Origin: RGIG8748 sp045539515
Lineage (GTDB): Bacteria > Bacillota > Clostridia > UMGS1810
Direction of reading: 5' to 3'
NCBI GenBank assembly: GCA_045539515.1
Contig: JAZQFN010000070.1
Location: 1 to 34,310, forward strand
DNA length: 34,310 nucleotides
Below are positions 1-8,294 of the stretch, piece by piece. Each line of letters begins with the position of its first letter. The first letter of the stretch is position 1. A model generated the notes under the pieces. It worked only from the letters and a program-made list of their open reading frames with translations. It was not told the origin of the DNA and searched no databases. A program made the position numbers and the translations under genes.

Positions 1-15
1 GGCATATATATTAAG

Positions 16-42
16 AAAAACATCTGTAAAACAGATGTTTTT
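16..42 (-). terminator. Intrinsic terminator downstream of proA
   Basis: A perfect 12-bp inverted repeat (16-27 with 31-42) has a 3-base loop and A5/T5 ends that give a U-tract on either strand. It lies about 105 bp past the proA stop and is the first terminator-like element downstream of proBA. It could also end a convergent gene entering from the left. The stretch between it and proA (43-147) shows nothing else I can support. Confidence 0.7.
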
Positions 43-147
43 CAACATTTATGGTAATTTTATATGATTTACAGGATAATTTATACTCTGTATTCTTTCT
101 TATCCCTGCCTTTTTGCGGTCTGGACTTTTTTTACATTCCCAGTTTT

Positions 148-1392
148 TTATCTTATCTGTCCGTTTCCGTATATTATATATTTATAGCTTGTAAGTTCCT
201 TAAGCCCCATAGGACCTCTGGCGTGAAGCTTCTGAGTACTTATACCGATTTCCGCACCAAAGCCAAATTCAAATCCGTCTGTAAATCGGGTAGAAGCATT
301 TACATAAACTGCAGCCGCATCTATGCAAGCTGTAAAAAGTTCTTTGGCTTCGTCATCCTCAGTTACAATACACTCGGAATGCTTTGTGGAATACCTGGTA
401 ATATGCTCTATTGCTTCACTTACATCAGAAACAGTTTTTACACTTATGGCATAATCAAGAAATTCAGTTGCAAAATCCTCATCTGTTGCCTCCCTTACAC
501 AGGTAAGCTTTGGCAAAACATCTTCGGATGCATAAACCTTAACGTCCTTTTCCCTGAAACGCTTATCGAGTAATGCATAGAATTCATCGGGTATCTCCCT
601 GTGTACAAGAAGAGTTTCACAGGCATTGCAAACAGATGGTCTGCTCATTTTTGCATTTGCAATTATATCCACAGCTTTTTTTATATCGGCAGATTTATCC
701 ACAAAAGTATGGCAGTTTCCAACACCTGTTTCTATAACCGGAACAATAGCGTTGCGCACAACTGCATTTATAAGGCCTGCTCCTCCTCTGGGTATAAGAA
801 CATCTATATATTCCTTAAGGCGCATCATCTCATTGGCACTATCTCTGGATGTATCTGTTACAAATCCAATTATATTTTCATCGGCTCCCACGGCTTTAAG
901 AGCCGACTTCATAACATTGACAATGGCGGTATTGGTATTTACTGCCTCTTTACCTCCGCGCAGTATTACCGCGTTGGAAGCCTTTATACAAAGAACTGCA
1001 GTATCTACCGTTACATTGGGTCTTGCTTCATATATAATACCTACCACGCCAAGAGGAACCCTCTTTTTTTCTATTATCAAACCATTTGGTCTTTGAATAG
1101 TTTCCAGCACGTCGCCTACCGGGTCAGGAAGGTCACATACCTTGCGCACACCTTCCGCAGAAGATAAAATTCTTTCCTCAGTAAACAGCAATCTATCCTG
1201 CATAGCTTTGGAAACACCGTTTGCTTCTGCGTTGGCAAGGTCTTTTTTATTGGCTTCTACAATTGCAGATGCGTTTTTGGAAAGAAAATCCGCAATGGAA
1301 TTAAGTATTTGATTTTTATACACGGTATCGGCTTTATTCAGAAAAACCGCTGCTTTTTTACCTGCAATACCGAGCTTTTCAAGTTCTGTCAT
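148..1392 (-). CDS. proA: Gamma-glutamyl phosphate reductase (ProA)
   Basis: This NADPH-dependent enzyme reduces L-glutamyl 5-phosphate to glutamate 5-semialdehyde, the second step of proline synthesis in the cytoplasm. The 414-residue product is full length for the family. Aldehyde-dehydrogenase-superfamily features are visible: the RGGKEA segment in the cofactor half, LIPRGGAGLI, and the PSVCNACETLLVH block that holds the catalytic cysteine. The ATG follows an AGGTGAG ribosome binding site. proB ends 12 bp upstream, so the two are almost certainly one operon, with a terminator at 16-42. Nothing is truncated. Identification rests on motif and length recognition plus the proB neighbour, and I consider it secure. 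Confidence 0.97.
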   Translation of the reverse strand: MTELEKLGIAGKKAAVFLNKADTVYKNQILNSIADFLSKNASAIVEANKKDLANAEANGVSKAMQDRLLFTEERILSSAEGVRKVCDLPDPVGDVLETIQRPNGLIIEKKRVPLGVVGIIYEARPNVTVDTAVLCIKASNAVILRGGKEAVNTNTAIVNVMKSALKAVGADENIIGFVTDTSRDSANEMMRLKEYIDVLIPRGGAGLINAVVRNAIVPVIETGVGNCHTFVDKSADIKKAVDIIANAKMSRPSVCNACETLLVHREIPDEFYALLDKRFREKDVKVYASEDVLPKLTCVREATDEDFATEFLDYAISVKTVSDVSEAIEHITRYSTKHSECIVTEDDEAKELFTACIDAAAVYVNASTRFTDGFEFGFGAEIGISTQKLHARGPMGLKELTSYKYIIYGNGQIR

Positions 1393-1404
1393 ATTGTACT
1401 CACC

Positions 1405-2190
1405 TTACTTGCTTATAAAATGTGTTCCCACTTTTTTTCCGTCTATAAAGTCATAAATAATGTCCGGGTCTGAACCGTTCATTATGTACATATCAATACC
1501 GGCACCCGTAGCAATCTTGGCTGCGGCAATTTTGGTTACCATACCTCCCGTACCTCTGGAAGAACCGGCATCGCCTGCAAGATCCTCTATTTTTTCATCA
1601 ATAACGCTCACCTGTTCTATAAGATTTGCTTCCGGATTTTTTGCAGGATTATCGTCATAAAGACCGTCTATATCCGATAAAATCACCAGAAGATCTGCAC
1701 TGGTCAATTTGGCAACAAGAGCAGACAATGTATCGTTATCGCCAAATTCAATCTGTTCTGCACTTATGGTATCGTTTTCATTGACAATGGGAATTACTCC
1801 AAAATTTAAAAGAGTTTCAAATGTGTTTACTGCATTGGTTTTTAAAACCTCGTTATCTACAACATCCTTAGTAAGCAAAAGCTGTGCTACAGAATGATTG
1901 TACTTAGCAAAAAGTCCGGAATAAAAATCCATAAGCTCGCACTGCCCGATAGACGCCAGTGCCTGCTTCTCTCTTGTAGAAGAAGGGCGGGACTTTATGC
2001 CCATTTTGCCCATACCTATGCTTACGGCACCACTTGTAACTAATATTATTTCCTTACCCTGATTCTTTAAATCAGAAAGGACTTTAACAAATTCTTCCAC
2101 TCTTCGTATATTGATACCTCCACCCGGATAGGTAAGAGTAGATGTGCCCACCTTGAAAACTATTCTTTTGGCATCTTGTACTGTCATCAT
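1405..2190 (-). CDS. proB: Glutamate 5-kinase (ProB), short form without PUA domain
   Basis: This enzyme phosphorylates glutamate with ATP, the first and usually feedback-controlled step of proline synthesis. The amino-acid-kinase fold shows in KVGTSTLTY near the N-terminus, TSGAVSIGMGK, NENDT, FGDNDTLSALVAKL, SDIDGLYDDNP and the RGTGGMVTKIAAAKIA segment. The product is 261 residues and stops where the kinase domain ends. The C-terminal PUA domain of the roughly 370-residue E. coli-type enzyme is absent. The start is ATG-ATG behind AAGGAA; either Met could be used. A terminator ends only about 25 bp upstream of the start, and I see no clear promoter between them, so read-through from the upstream operon is possible. 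Confidence 0.96.
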   Translation of the reverse strand: MMTVQDAKRIVFKVGTSTLTYPGGGINIRRVEEFVKVLSDLKNQGKEIILVTSGAVSIGMGKMGIKSRPSSTREKQALASIGQCELMDFYSGLFAKYNHSVAQLLLTKDVVDNEVLKTNAVNTFETLLNFGVIPIVNENDTISAEQIEFGDNDTLSALVAKLTSADLLVILSDIDGLYDDNPAKNPEANLIEQVSVIDEKIEDLAGDAGSSRGTGGMVTKIAAAKIATGAGIDMYIMNGSDPDIIYDFIDGKKVGTHFISK

Positions 2191-2214
2191 TTATTATCAT
2201 TCCTTACATACACT

Positions 2215-2256
2215 AAAAAATTGGGGTTGCTGTGGCAAAAAAGCACAAAGCAACCC
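2215..2256 (-). terminator. Intrinsic terminator between the 2275-2715 gene and proB
   Basis: On the minus strand an 8-bp stem (AGCAACCC 2249-2256 with GGGTTGCT 2224-2231 on the plus strand) is followed by a T6 tract (plus-strand A6 at 2215-2220). It lies right after the stop of the upstream gene and about 25 bp before the proB start. Confidence 0.8.
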
Positions 2257-2274
2257 TTAATCTTTACTAATTAA

Positions 2275-2715
2275 TTACTGACGAAGGCTTTCTCTGCCCT
2301 GTCTTATTTTGTCGTTAACACTCTTAACGTCGTTTTCTACTCTTTCGAGAAGGTCATCTGCAAACTTAATTGCTGCAAGCTTAATTTCTCTGCCGTCCTT
2401 CTGTGCCTTGGAAATAATATCGTTAGCATTTGCTGTAGCCTGCTTTGTAATTTCGTGCTCATCTACAAGAGCCATAATCTTATGTTCTGCTTCTTTAATC
2501 TTGGCATCTGCCTGCTTCTGAGCATCACCGATAATTTTCTTGGAATCTTCGGCAATAGACTTGGCAACTCTGAGTTCATCAGGAAGCTGAAGGCTTATGT
2601 CGTTAATAAGTTCCATTACTTTTTCTTTATCAATAACTGTTTTCTTGATAATTGGGAACTCAAAACCTTTCTCTATAATTTCTTCAAGCTCGCTCAACAT
2701 TTCTATAACGTCCAT
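2275..2715 (-). CDS. Small coiled-coil protein of unknown function
   Basis: I do not recognise a characterised family. The 146-residue product is soluble, with no membrane segment. After a short helical N-terminus (about residues 1-40) it is almost entirely charged heptad-like helix rich in Ala, Lys, Glu and Asp, from the DELRVAKSIAEDSKKI region to the end. It resembles the stalk-like segments of ATP synthase b/E subunits and of DivIVA proteins, the sort of similarity that gets such proteins labelled 'ATPase' by automatic annotation. No nucleotide-binding motif is present, so that label would not be justified. It follows coaD by 40 bp with a good ribosome binding site (GGAGAAC) and is closed by its own terminator, so it is the last gene of an rsmD-coaD operon. 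Confidence 0.85.
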   Translation of the reverse strand: MDVIEMLSELEEIIEKGFEFPIIKKTVIDKEKVMELINDISLQLPDELRVAKSIAEDSKKIIGDAQKQADAKIKEAEHKIMALVDEHEITKQATANANDIISKAQKDGREIKLAAIKFADDLLERVENDVKSVNDKIRQGRESLRQ

Positions 2716-2755
2716 CTTTAGTTCTCCTTCCAGAATACTTAATTTTCTAACATAA

Positions 2756-3262
2756 TTACTTTGCCGAATCGGGATTCAGCACTTGCTTTGCTCTCTGTAT
2801 AATCTCGTCCTTCATCTCATCGGGAACAAGACCATCGAGGCACCCTCCGTGTCGTGCAACTTCCTTAACGATGCTTGAGCTTAAATACTGATACTTGGCA
2901 CTTGTCATCATAAACAAGGTTTCTATATCCTTGGATAACTTGTGGTTCATAAGTGCCATCTGGAATTCATATTCAAAATCCGACACAGCTCTTAAGCCTT
3001 TTATAATAATGCCGGCGCCCTTCTCACGCATATAATCTACGAGAAGACCGGAAAAGGTGTCTACTTCAACATTATCAAGACCCTGTGTTACTCTTTTAAT
3101 AAACTCCATACGCTTTTCCAGAGAAAACAAGGGTGTTTTGGAGCTGTTTACAAGAACAGCAACATATACTTTGTCAAATGTACGGCTGGATCTGCGTATT
3201 ATATCGATGTGACCGTTTGTAATCGGGTCAAAACTGCCCGGATACACAGCGATTCTCTTCAT
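2756..3262 (-). CDS. coaD: Phosphopantetheine adenylyltransferase (CoaD)
   Basis: This enzyme transfers AMP from ATP to 4'-phosphopantetheine, giving dephospho-CoA, the penultimate step of coenzyme A synthesis. The 168-residue product has the nucleotidyltransferase signature YPGSFDPITNGH at its N-terminus (TNGH is the T/HxGH motif) and the second family signature near YLSSSIVKEVA. The length is typical. Its ATG overlaps the rsmD stop by 4 nt, indicating translational coupling. Pairing of rsmD and coaD is common across bacteria. Confidence 0.97.
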   Translation of the reverse strand: MKRIAVYPGSFDPITNGHIDIIRRSSRTFDKVYVAVLVNSSKTPLFSLEKRMEFIKRVTQGLDNVEVDTFSGLLVDYMREKGAGIIIKGLRAVSDFEYEFQMALMNHKLSKDIETLFMMTSAKYQYLSSSIVKEVARHGGCLDGLVPDEMKDEIIQRAKQVLNPDSAK

Positions 3263-3804
3263 TGGTGATTCGCCTCCCCCAATACATATAACCTTACTTT
3301 GCCGTAGGTCTTATCCTTAATGACGTCAAATCCTGTACAATCAAGTTCATAGCCTGCATCACATTCGCAGGTTATAACACCCGACGGCGCAAGAATTGCC
3401 CGCTCTTTGATAACATCGAGCACATCTCGGTACAAGCCGGAGGCATAAGGTGGGTCCAGAAAAATAATATCAAACTTTTTGTTGGTTTCTTTAAGAAAAG
3501 CCACAGAATCCTTTTGAATAACATAGGCTTTATCTTCAAGACGTGCCTTTTTGATATTAGTATTGACGATTCTGATTGCATCACCGGAAGCATCTACAAA
3601 GGTACATTCCATACCGTAGCGGCTTAAAAGCTCTATGCCAAGTCCGCCGCTTCCTGCAAATAAATCAAGCCCCACAGAATCCACGGGCTTGTCGAAGAGC
3701 ATACTGAAGAGAGCTTCTTTGACTCTGTCCAAGGTGGGCCGTGTATCAAGGCCGGGTAAGCTCTCAAGCTTAAGTCCCCGAAGTGAGCCGGAAATTACTC
3801 TCAA
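3259..3804 (-). CDS. rsmD: 16S rRNA (guanine-966-N2)-methyltransferase (RsmD)
   Basis: This SAM-dependent enzyme methylates a guanine of the small-subunit rRNA. The 181-residue product starts MRVISGSLRG and shows the RPTLDRVKEALFSML segment, the SAM-binding LDLFAGSGGLGIE loop (about residues 46-58) and the catalytic DPPY tetrad (about 117-120). It opens the rsmD-coaD-coiled-coil operon, driven by a consensus promoter at 3859-3887. The 5' untranslated leader would be about 45-50 nt and ends in an AAAGGGGAG ribosome binding site. Confidence 0.95.
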   Translation of the reverse strand: MRVISGSLRGLKLESLPGLDTRPTLDRVKEALFSMLFDKPVDSVGLDLFAGSGGLGIELLSRYGMECTFVDASGDAIRIVNTNIKKARLEDKAYVIQKDSVAFLKETNKKFDIIFLDPPYASGLYRDVLDVIKERAILAPSGVITCECDAGYELDCTGFDVIKDKTYGKVRLYVLGEANHQ

Positions 3805-3858
3805 ATTAAACTCCCCTTTACAGCAAGGACACTTCCACTAATAATCATACTTATAAAT

Positions 3859-3887
3859 ATTATATATTCTATAGTTGTAATTGTCAA
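3859..3887 (-). promoter_or_regulatory. Consensus sigma-A promoter of the rsmD-coaD operon
   Basis: On the minus strand a perfect TTGACA (3882-3887) is followed after exactly 17 bases by a perfect TATAAT (3859-3864). The predicted start of transcription is near 3852, about 48 nt before the rsmD start. Confidence 0.85.
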
Positions 3888-4015
3888 GAAGGAAAGCTTG
3901 ATTTTTATATTTTTATGAATAGCCGGTTATAAAGGGACAGACTACATATGCATATTGCACCAAATTTTTATATTACCTTATAATTTAATAAGCAAACTAT
4001 ACCTGCCATTCCGAC

Positions 4016-4042
4016 AAAAAACCGAGGACTTTCATCCCCGGT
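4016..4042 (-). terminator. Intrinsic terminator of the zinc-ribbon membrane protein gene
   Basis: On the minus strand an 8-bp stem with one G-U pair (4035-4042 with 4021-4028) and a 6-base loop is followed by a T tract (plus-strand A run at 4016-4020). It lies 10 bp past the stop codon at 4053. Confidence 0.8.
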
Positions 4043-4052
4043 TTAATTATAG

Positions 4053-5711
4053 CTATTTGGCTTTTTTTCTTCCCATTATAAGAAATACAATAAAAAGTAC
4101 AGCTCCTAATCCAAACGCAGATCCACAAGAAATGTAAGAAACAAAGAGAATTTTGTTTATAAACAAGTCAACTATAGTTGCCAACTCACCAAACAACACA
4201 GCCGAGCAGACAAGTTTTGCAACGAAAGTCATTGCAAGAACAAAAATTCCAACTGCTGCAAGAATAATTCCCAGATGCTTAAAGCCTTTGCGCTTATCCT
4301 CGCTGAAAATAACAATTCCTGCAAGGCAAATCAAAGTAAGCACTATTAGTCCTATTAAAGTATAAGGCGAAAGAATTATTCTTAAAGCAATAATTTCATC
4401 TTCTTTATAAAGTGAATTAAGCTTTCGGGAATTTTTGATTCCTGCTTCGATATACTCGTAATCATAATCATTTAGTGATGTATTACATATATCTTCTACA
4501 AGTTCCTTATTTTCCTCTACAAGTTCTGTCATTTTTTCTGCTGAGATTCCTTCGGGTTTTGAGCCGCCAAGAATATAATTTACATATCCGCCGGCAACCT
4601 CTTTCAGGTATTCTTTGAAGGGCTTCTCATCTAAAAGCTCTGCACAAGCTTCTTCGTTGTAAAAACGATTTCCGAATAAAAGTTTACTTTTTCCACCTTG
4701 CTCCTCCATAAGCTCGGCGACGTCTGTTTCATTCATTATTTCGGAAACTGTTTCTTCTGTAAGAGTCATTCTTACATTAACAACAAACAATGTAGTTATG
4801 GCAAAAATAACGGCAAAAATGCAGGAAGTAACTTTAAGTATTGTTTTTGCTACGGATTTATGTTTAACCGGTTCATCACATTCTACGGGATTGGGCTCAA
4901 CATAGAAAACAGGAGTATTATTTTCTGTTTCCGCTGCATTCTCATGAAAAATCTCACCGGAAAGAGAATCTGCATTCACCTGACCGGCAGGAATATTAAC
5001 TTCTGTCACGGTATCGTCAAAATCTACTTCATTTTCTTCATTAACACTGTCTGATACAGGCTCTTCAGCGTTTGATTCTTCTGTCTTTTGGGGTTTGGTA
5101 ACATTAAAAGAAAAATCGCGTGCAATGCCAACCGTTTCTTCCAGATCGTCAACTATTAATGGCTGCTCTGCAGGTAAAACAGCTTCTTTTACGGGCTCAT
5201 TGATAATTTCTTCTGCATTTACAACAGGCTGTAATACAGCTTCCTCTTCGGGTGCAACCGTTTGTACAGGAGGCTGGGGTGCAGGATCTGGCTGGGGTTG
5301 TACAGGTTGTACCGGCGGTTGATATGTGGGTACAGGCTGAGGCTGCACAGGTTGCGCCGGGGGCTGATATGTGGGTACAGGCTGAGGCTGTACAGGTTGC
5401 GCCGGGGGCTGATACATAGGAGCAGGCTGTGGCTGTACAGGAGGTCTGTACATTGGAGCCGGCTGTGGCGGATAAACCGGCCTTGCAAGTGCATGATATG
5501 CAGGTGACGCCGGTGGTGTATGCATAGGTGTTACAGGTGGTCTGTATGCAGATGCCAAAGGAGTTGGTTGCATGGGCTGTGGTGGTCTTAAATAAACCGA
5601 GCCTCCACGAGGTTGAGCTGTATGGGACGGAGCCGACGAAACAGCATTACCGCATCCGCTGCAAAATCTGGAATCGTCGGGAAGCATTTTTCCGCATTTT
5701 GTACAAAACAT
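4053..5711 (-). CDS. Zinc-ribbon, proline-rich repeat, multi-pass membrane protein of unknown function
   Basis: The 552-residue product is not a family I can name. It has four zones. First comes an N-terminal zinc ribbon with CxxC pairs at residues 3-6 and 17-20. Next is a Pro/Gln/Tyr/Val-rich low-complexity tail (about 30-155) containing 15-residue tandem units of the PPAQPVQPQPVPTYQ type, followed by an acidic Glu-rich linker (about 155-275). Last is a membrane part, with one helix near 285-308, an extracytoplasmic domain of about 135 residues, and three helices near 447-468, 477-497 and 527-547. The likely topology puts the zinc ribbon and proline tail inside. It sits between divIVA and rsmD and has its own terminator. 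The start ATG follows GGGAGGAAT. Confidence 0.88.
   Translation of the reverse strand: MFCTKCGKMLPDDSRFCSGCGNAVSSAPSHTAQPRGGSVYLRPPQPMQPTPLASAYRPPVTPMHTPPASPAYHALARPVYPPQPAPMYRPPVQPQPAPMYQPPAQPVQPQPVPTYQPPAQPVQPQPVPTYQPPVQPVQPQPDPAPQPPVQTVAPEEEAVLQPVVNAEEIINEPVKEAVLPAEQPLIVDDLEETVGIARDFSFNVTKPQKTEESNAEEPVSDSVNEENEVDFDDTVTEVNIPAGQVNADSLSGEIFHENAAETENNTPVFYVEPNPVECDEPVKHKSVAKTILKVTSCIFAVIFAITTLFVVNVRMTLTEETVSEIMNETDVAELMEEQGGKSKLLFGNRFYNEEACAELLDEKPFKEYLKEVAGGYVNYILGGSKPEGISAEKMTELVEENKELVEDICNTSLNDYDYEYIEAGIKNSRKLNSLYKEDEIIALRIILSPYTLIGLIVLTLICLAGIVIFSEDKRKGFKHLGIILAAVGIFVLAMTFVAKLVCSAVLFGELATIVDLFINKILFVSYISCGSAFGLGAVLFIVFLIMGRKKAK
5281..5445. repeat. 45-bp tandem repeats encoding a Pro/Gln-rich tract
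   Basis: About three and a half copies of a 45-bp unit (15 codons) lie in tandem inside the zinc-ribbon membrane protein gene. The two central copies are nearly identical in DNA, and the outer ones are more diverged. Such repeats are prone to copy-number change by slippage, so the length of the proline tract may vary between strains. The element is in frame throughout. Confidence 0.85.
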
Positions 5712-5765
5712 ATTTCATTCCTCCCTGTTAAAAGATATACACGGCATTATTTCCGTATAAACATA

Positions 5766-5787
5766 GTGCGGCTCCAAGGAACCGCAC
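5766..5787 (-). terminator. GC-rich hairpin after divIVA, possible weak terminator
   Basis: A stem of about 10 bp with one G-U pair (GTGCGG...CCGCAC at its base) lies just past the divIVA stop codon. There is no clear U-tract after it on the minus strand, so it may be a 3'-end stabiliser or a leaky terminator rather than a full stop. Confidence 0.45.
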
Positions 5788-5794
5788 AAATAAA

Positions 5795-6244
5795 TTATTC
5801 ATTATCAAACTTATTAACAACTTCAATCTGAGCGTTGAGCATACCTACTGCTCTGCTCTTATACATATCCATAGAAGACTTAAGTTCGGAAAGCTGTGAC
5901 TGTATCTTGGCGACTTCCGCATTTGCTTCATCAATTATTTTCTTTGCTTCCAATCTTGCTTCTTCAAGAGTTATTTCGGCTTTTTCCTGGGCGTTTTTAG
6001 TAAGCTCTTCGGCAGTACTCTGAGCCACAATAATGGAATTCTTCATGGTTTCTTCCATAGCTTTGTATGTATCAAGAAGCTTGGTAAGCGTATTTATTCT
6101 GTCGGTAGTTTCAATAGACTGTCTGTAAACCTTCTCGTAGTCCGAAATAATGGCTTCCATGTATTCTTCAACATCTCTTTTGTCATAACCGCCTACAGCT
6201 GCTTTTTTAAAGGTTTTTGTACGCAAATCCATTGGTGTAATCAT
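5795..6244 (-). CDS. divIVA: DivIVA-domain cell division protein
   Basis: DivIVA-family proteins bind negatively curved membrane at poles and septa and recruit division or cell-wall factors. The 149-residue product opens with ITPMDLRTKTFKKA and GGYDKRDVEEYM, the typical membrane-binding head. A long coiled coil follows (about residues 30-140), rich in Glu, Ala and Lys. It is shorter than B. subtilis DivIVA and closer to the compact clostridial form. It is the last gene of the sepF-ylmH-divIVA set, in the order known from Bacillota, 24 bp after ylmH. GpsB is a related alternative, but the context favours DivIVA. Confidence 0.93.
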   Translation of the reverse strand: MITPMDLRTKTFKKAAVGGYDKRDVEEYMEAIISDYEKVYRQSIETTDRINTLTKLLDTYKAMEETMKNSIIVAQSTAEELTKNAQEKAEITLEEARLEAKKIIDEANAEVAKIQSQLSELKSSMDMYKSRAVGMLNAQIEVVNKFDNE

Positions 6245-6268
6245 TTTAAAAATCCCCCCAGTATTTTA

Positions 6269-7042
6269 TCATACGTATTTTTTAAAGTTCAAGTGTATTC
6301 TGCCTTTCTTGGTAAGACAGCCGTCAGTTTCCACAATAACCTTTCCGAATCCCTTAAGAGAAATCACATCTGAGTTTTTGATCTGAAAAGATGTATTTTT
6401 AACAACATCATAGTTAACAGAAGCGAGTCCTTCGGCTATGAGTCCGGAAGTTACCGATCTTGACTTGTTGGCAACGGCACTTAATACACAGTCAAACCGC
6501 AAAGAAGAAACTGTTGCAGATATCTCCTTAAACCTTCTTTCAGGGACAAGAGCTTCGGGATCCTCCACAGGAACAATTTTAACAGGCGAGGATGCAACCT
6601 TGAACAGATTCATCATAATAAAGTCTGCAATGTCTTCAAGAACAAATATATATGCTCCATCATCTGTAACTATAATATCGCCCGTAAGTTCTCTGTCGAT
6701 ACCCAATGCAAGAATTGAACCCAGGTAATCACGGTGAGAATACAGTTTTTTGCTTGAAGGAATTATCCTGAGTGCAGTAATTGGGTAGTTTAACTCATCC
6801 CACATTTCGCCCGGAAAAGAAGCCACACATCGGTCTGCTTCAGCGTATCCTCCAAAAAAAGACACCTCACCGAGAATATTTTTTCTTTCTTTTATAAGCA
6901 TCTGCTCACCGGGATTCAAAAAACGGGAATACATATACCTTCCTGTTTTTTCCGCACGTTGTGCCAAATCGCACATTTTTGAGAGCATAAGCTTATCATC
7001 TTCGTTGGTTATACCCCACAGAAGTTGCTTTTTATCTATCAT
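6269..7042 (-). CDS. ylmH: YlmH-family S4-domain RNA-binding protein
   Basis: The 257-residue product has an N-terminal YlmH-type domain (SRFLNPGEQMLI and FFGGYAEADRCV segments) and a C-terminal S4 RNA-binding domain starting near RFDCVLSAVANKSRS and ending in GFGKVIVE. YlmH sits in the division cluster of most Bacillota, but it is an RNA- and ribosome-linked protein; work on B. subtilis connects it to rescue of stalled large subunits. It starts 3 bp after the sepF stop and precedes divIVA, so it is co-transcribed with both. The S4 domain is complete. Confidence 0.93.
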   Translation of the reverse strand: MIDKKQLLWGITNEDDKLMLSKMCDLAQRAEKTGRYMYSRFLNPGEQMLIKERKNILGEVSFFGGYAEADRCVASFPGEMWDELNYPITALRIIPSSKKLYSHRDYLGSILALGIDRELTGDIIVTDDGAYIFVLEDIADFIMMNLFKVASSPVKIVPVEDPEALVPERRFKEISATVSSLRFDCVLSAVANKSRSVTSGLIAEGLASVNYDVVKNTSFQIKNSDVISLKGFGKVIVETDGCLTKKGRIHLNFKKYV

Positions 7043-7045
7043 TTT

Positions 7046-7528
7046 TTAAATGAAATCAAAAAGTGCATGGGTTTTAATTTCATCAGAAAAATCACCCATT
7101 ATACCCATTGTATACGGAACTATAAGTAATATACCATTGGCAACTTTCTGCATATTGCCATCTAAAGCATATACAGCACCGCTTAAGAAATCTACAATCT
7201 TTCTTGCTGTTTCTTTATCCAATCTTTCGAGATTAACAACCACAGGCTTTTTTTCCTTTAAATGTCCTGCAATTTCTGTTGCATCGTTGTATGTTGTAGG
7301 CTGAAGCACAACAACCTTAAGCTGTGTAGTTGCATGAATGTTTACAACCTTGCTCTTTTTGCCGAAATGGCTTGAAGAATGTCCGCTTGATATATCCGAA
7401 TACTTGGATTTTGTTTCCGGTGCAAAGAATTCTTCTTTGGTTTCCTTTTCTTCTGCAACTGCTTCTTCGTTATCAGCGGCATCGCCGATGCCCATAAAGT
7501 TGAGAAGTTTGTTCATCATTTCTCCCAT
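7046..7528 (-). CDS. sepF: Cell division protein SepF
   Basis: SepF binds the membrane and FtsZ and shapes the septum in Gram-positive bacteria. The 160-residue product has the N-terminal membrane-targeting helix (NKLLNFMGIG), an acidic variable linker to about residue 70, and the SepF core: VVVLQPTTYNDATEIAGHL, KKPVVVNLERLDKETARKIVDFLSG split over about 95-118, and the GILLIVPYT strand near the end. The start is uncertain. The first ATG (7528) has its AAGGAAGG site rather far upstream, whereas Met-5 (7516) has GGGAG at a better distance. It is followed tightly by ylmH and divIVA, as in other Bacillota. Confidence 0.95.
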   Translation of the reverse strand: MGEMMNKLLNFMGIGDAADNEEAVAEEKETKEEFFAPETKSKYSDISSGHSSSHFGKKSKVVNIHATTQLKVVVLQPTTYNDATEIAGHLKEKKPVVVNLERLDKETARKIVDFLSGAVYALDGNMQKVANGILLIVPYTMGIMGDFSDEIKTHALFDFI

Positions 7529-7588
7529 TTTATGTAAATCCTTCCTTTCGTGTAATCGGGTTTGTCCGACTACAATATTATAAAAATT

Positions 7589-8266
7589 TTATTTAAAGAG
7601 TCCTGTACCTATTCGAACAATCGTTGAATTTTCCTCAACGGCAACAATATAATCGCCGGTCATACCCATAGACAGGCACTCCATAATAACATTATCTAAT
7701 TTTTTTGACGATATGTCAACAGAAATTTTATACAAATTCGAAAAAATTTGATGTAATTCGTCATTTTCCGCATCAAATGGTGCCATAGTCATAAGACCCT
7801 TCACCCTGACATGAGGAAATCTGCTTACCTCTCTTATAAAGCTCTCTGCCTCATCGGGAGAAATTCCGCTTTTTGATTCTTCGCCCGACACATTTATCTC
7901 CACAAGAATATCCATAACCTTATGTATCTTGGCACACTGTCTTTCAATTTCTTTTGCAAGAGAGATAGATTCCACAGAGTGAATCATACATACCTTATCG
8001 GCAATGTATTTTACTTTATTGGACTGCAGATGACCTATTATATGCCATCTGACATTACCTTTTACAAGCTCGTACTTAGACAAAAATTCCTGAACCCTGT
8101 TTTCTCCAAGATCTGTTATTCCCAAAGCCACAGCTTCGTTTATTCTGTCAGCATCTATGGTTTTTGTAACCGCAAGAACAGTAACCTCATCGGGATTTCT
8201 GCCTGATTTTATACAAGCTTTTTTTATATTTTCTTTTATTTGTTCAAGATTTTCCTTAATACTCAT
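7589..8266 (-). CDS. yggS: YggS-family pyridoxal-phosphate homeostasis protein
   Basis: YggS/PLPBP proteins bind PLP without a known catalytic reaction and keep vitamin B6 and amino-acid pools balanced. The 225-residue product matches the family from end to end. It has VTVLAVTKT near residue 30, where the Lys carries PLP, then LGENRVQEFLSKY, WHIIGHLQSNKVKYI, the VEINVSGEESKSGI strand, VRVKGLMTMAP and the C-terminal LSMGMTGDY/VRIGTGLF phosphate-binding end. In Bacillota yggS normally precedes sepF, as here, and the gap to sepF is 60 bp. Confidence 0.95.
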   Translation of the reverse strand: MSIKENLEQIKENIKKACIKSGRNPDEVTVLAVTKTIDADRINEAVALGITDLGENRVQEFLSKYELVKGNVRWHIIGHLQSNKVKYIADKVCMIHSVESISLAKEIERQCAKIHKVMDILVEINVSGEESKSGISPDEAESFIREVSRFPHVRVKGLMTMAPFDAENDELHQIFSNLYKISVDISSKKLDNVIMECLSMGMTGDYIVAVEENSTIVRIGTGLFK

Positions 8267-8294
8267 TTGTATCTCCTTTTATGTAGTCGAAGGG

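Noticed and set aside
64..573. 169-codon plus-strand reading frame at the left end
   Set aside because: It is antisense to proA and has the Cys/Tyr/Phe-rich composition typical of a shadow frame.
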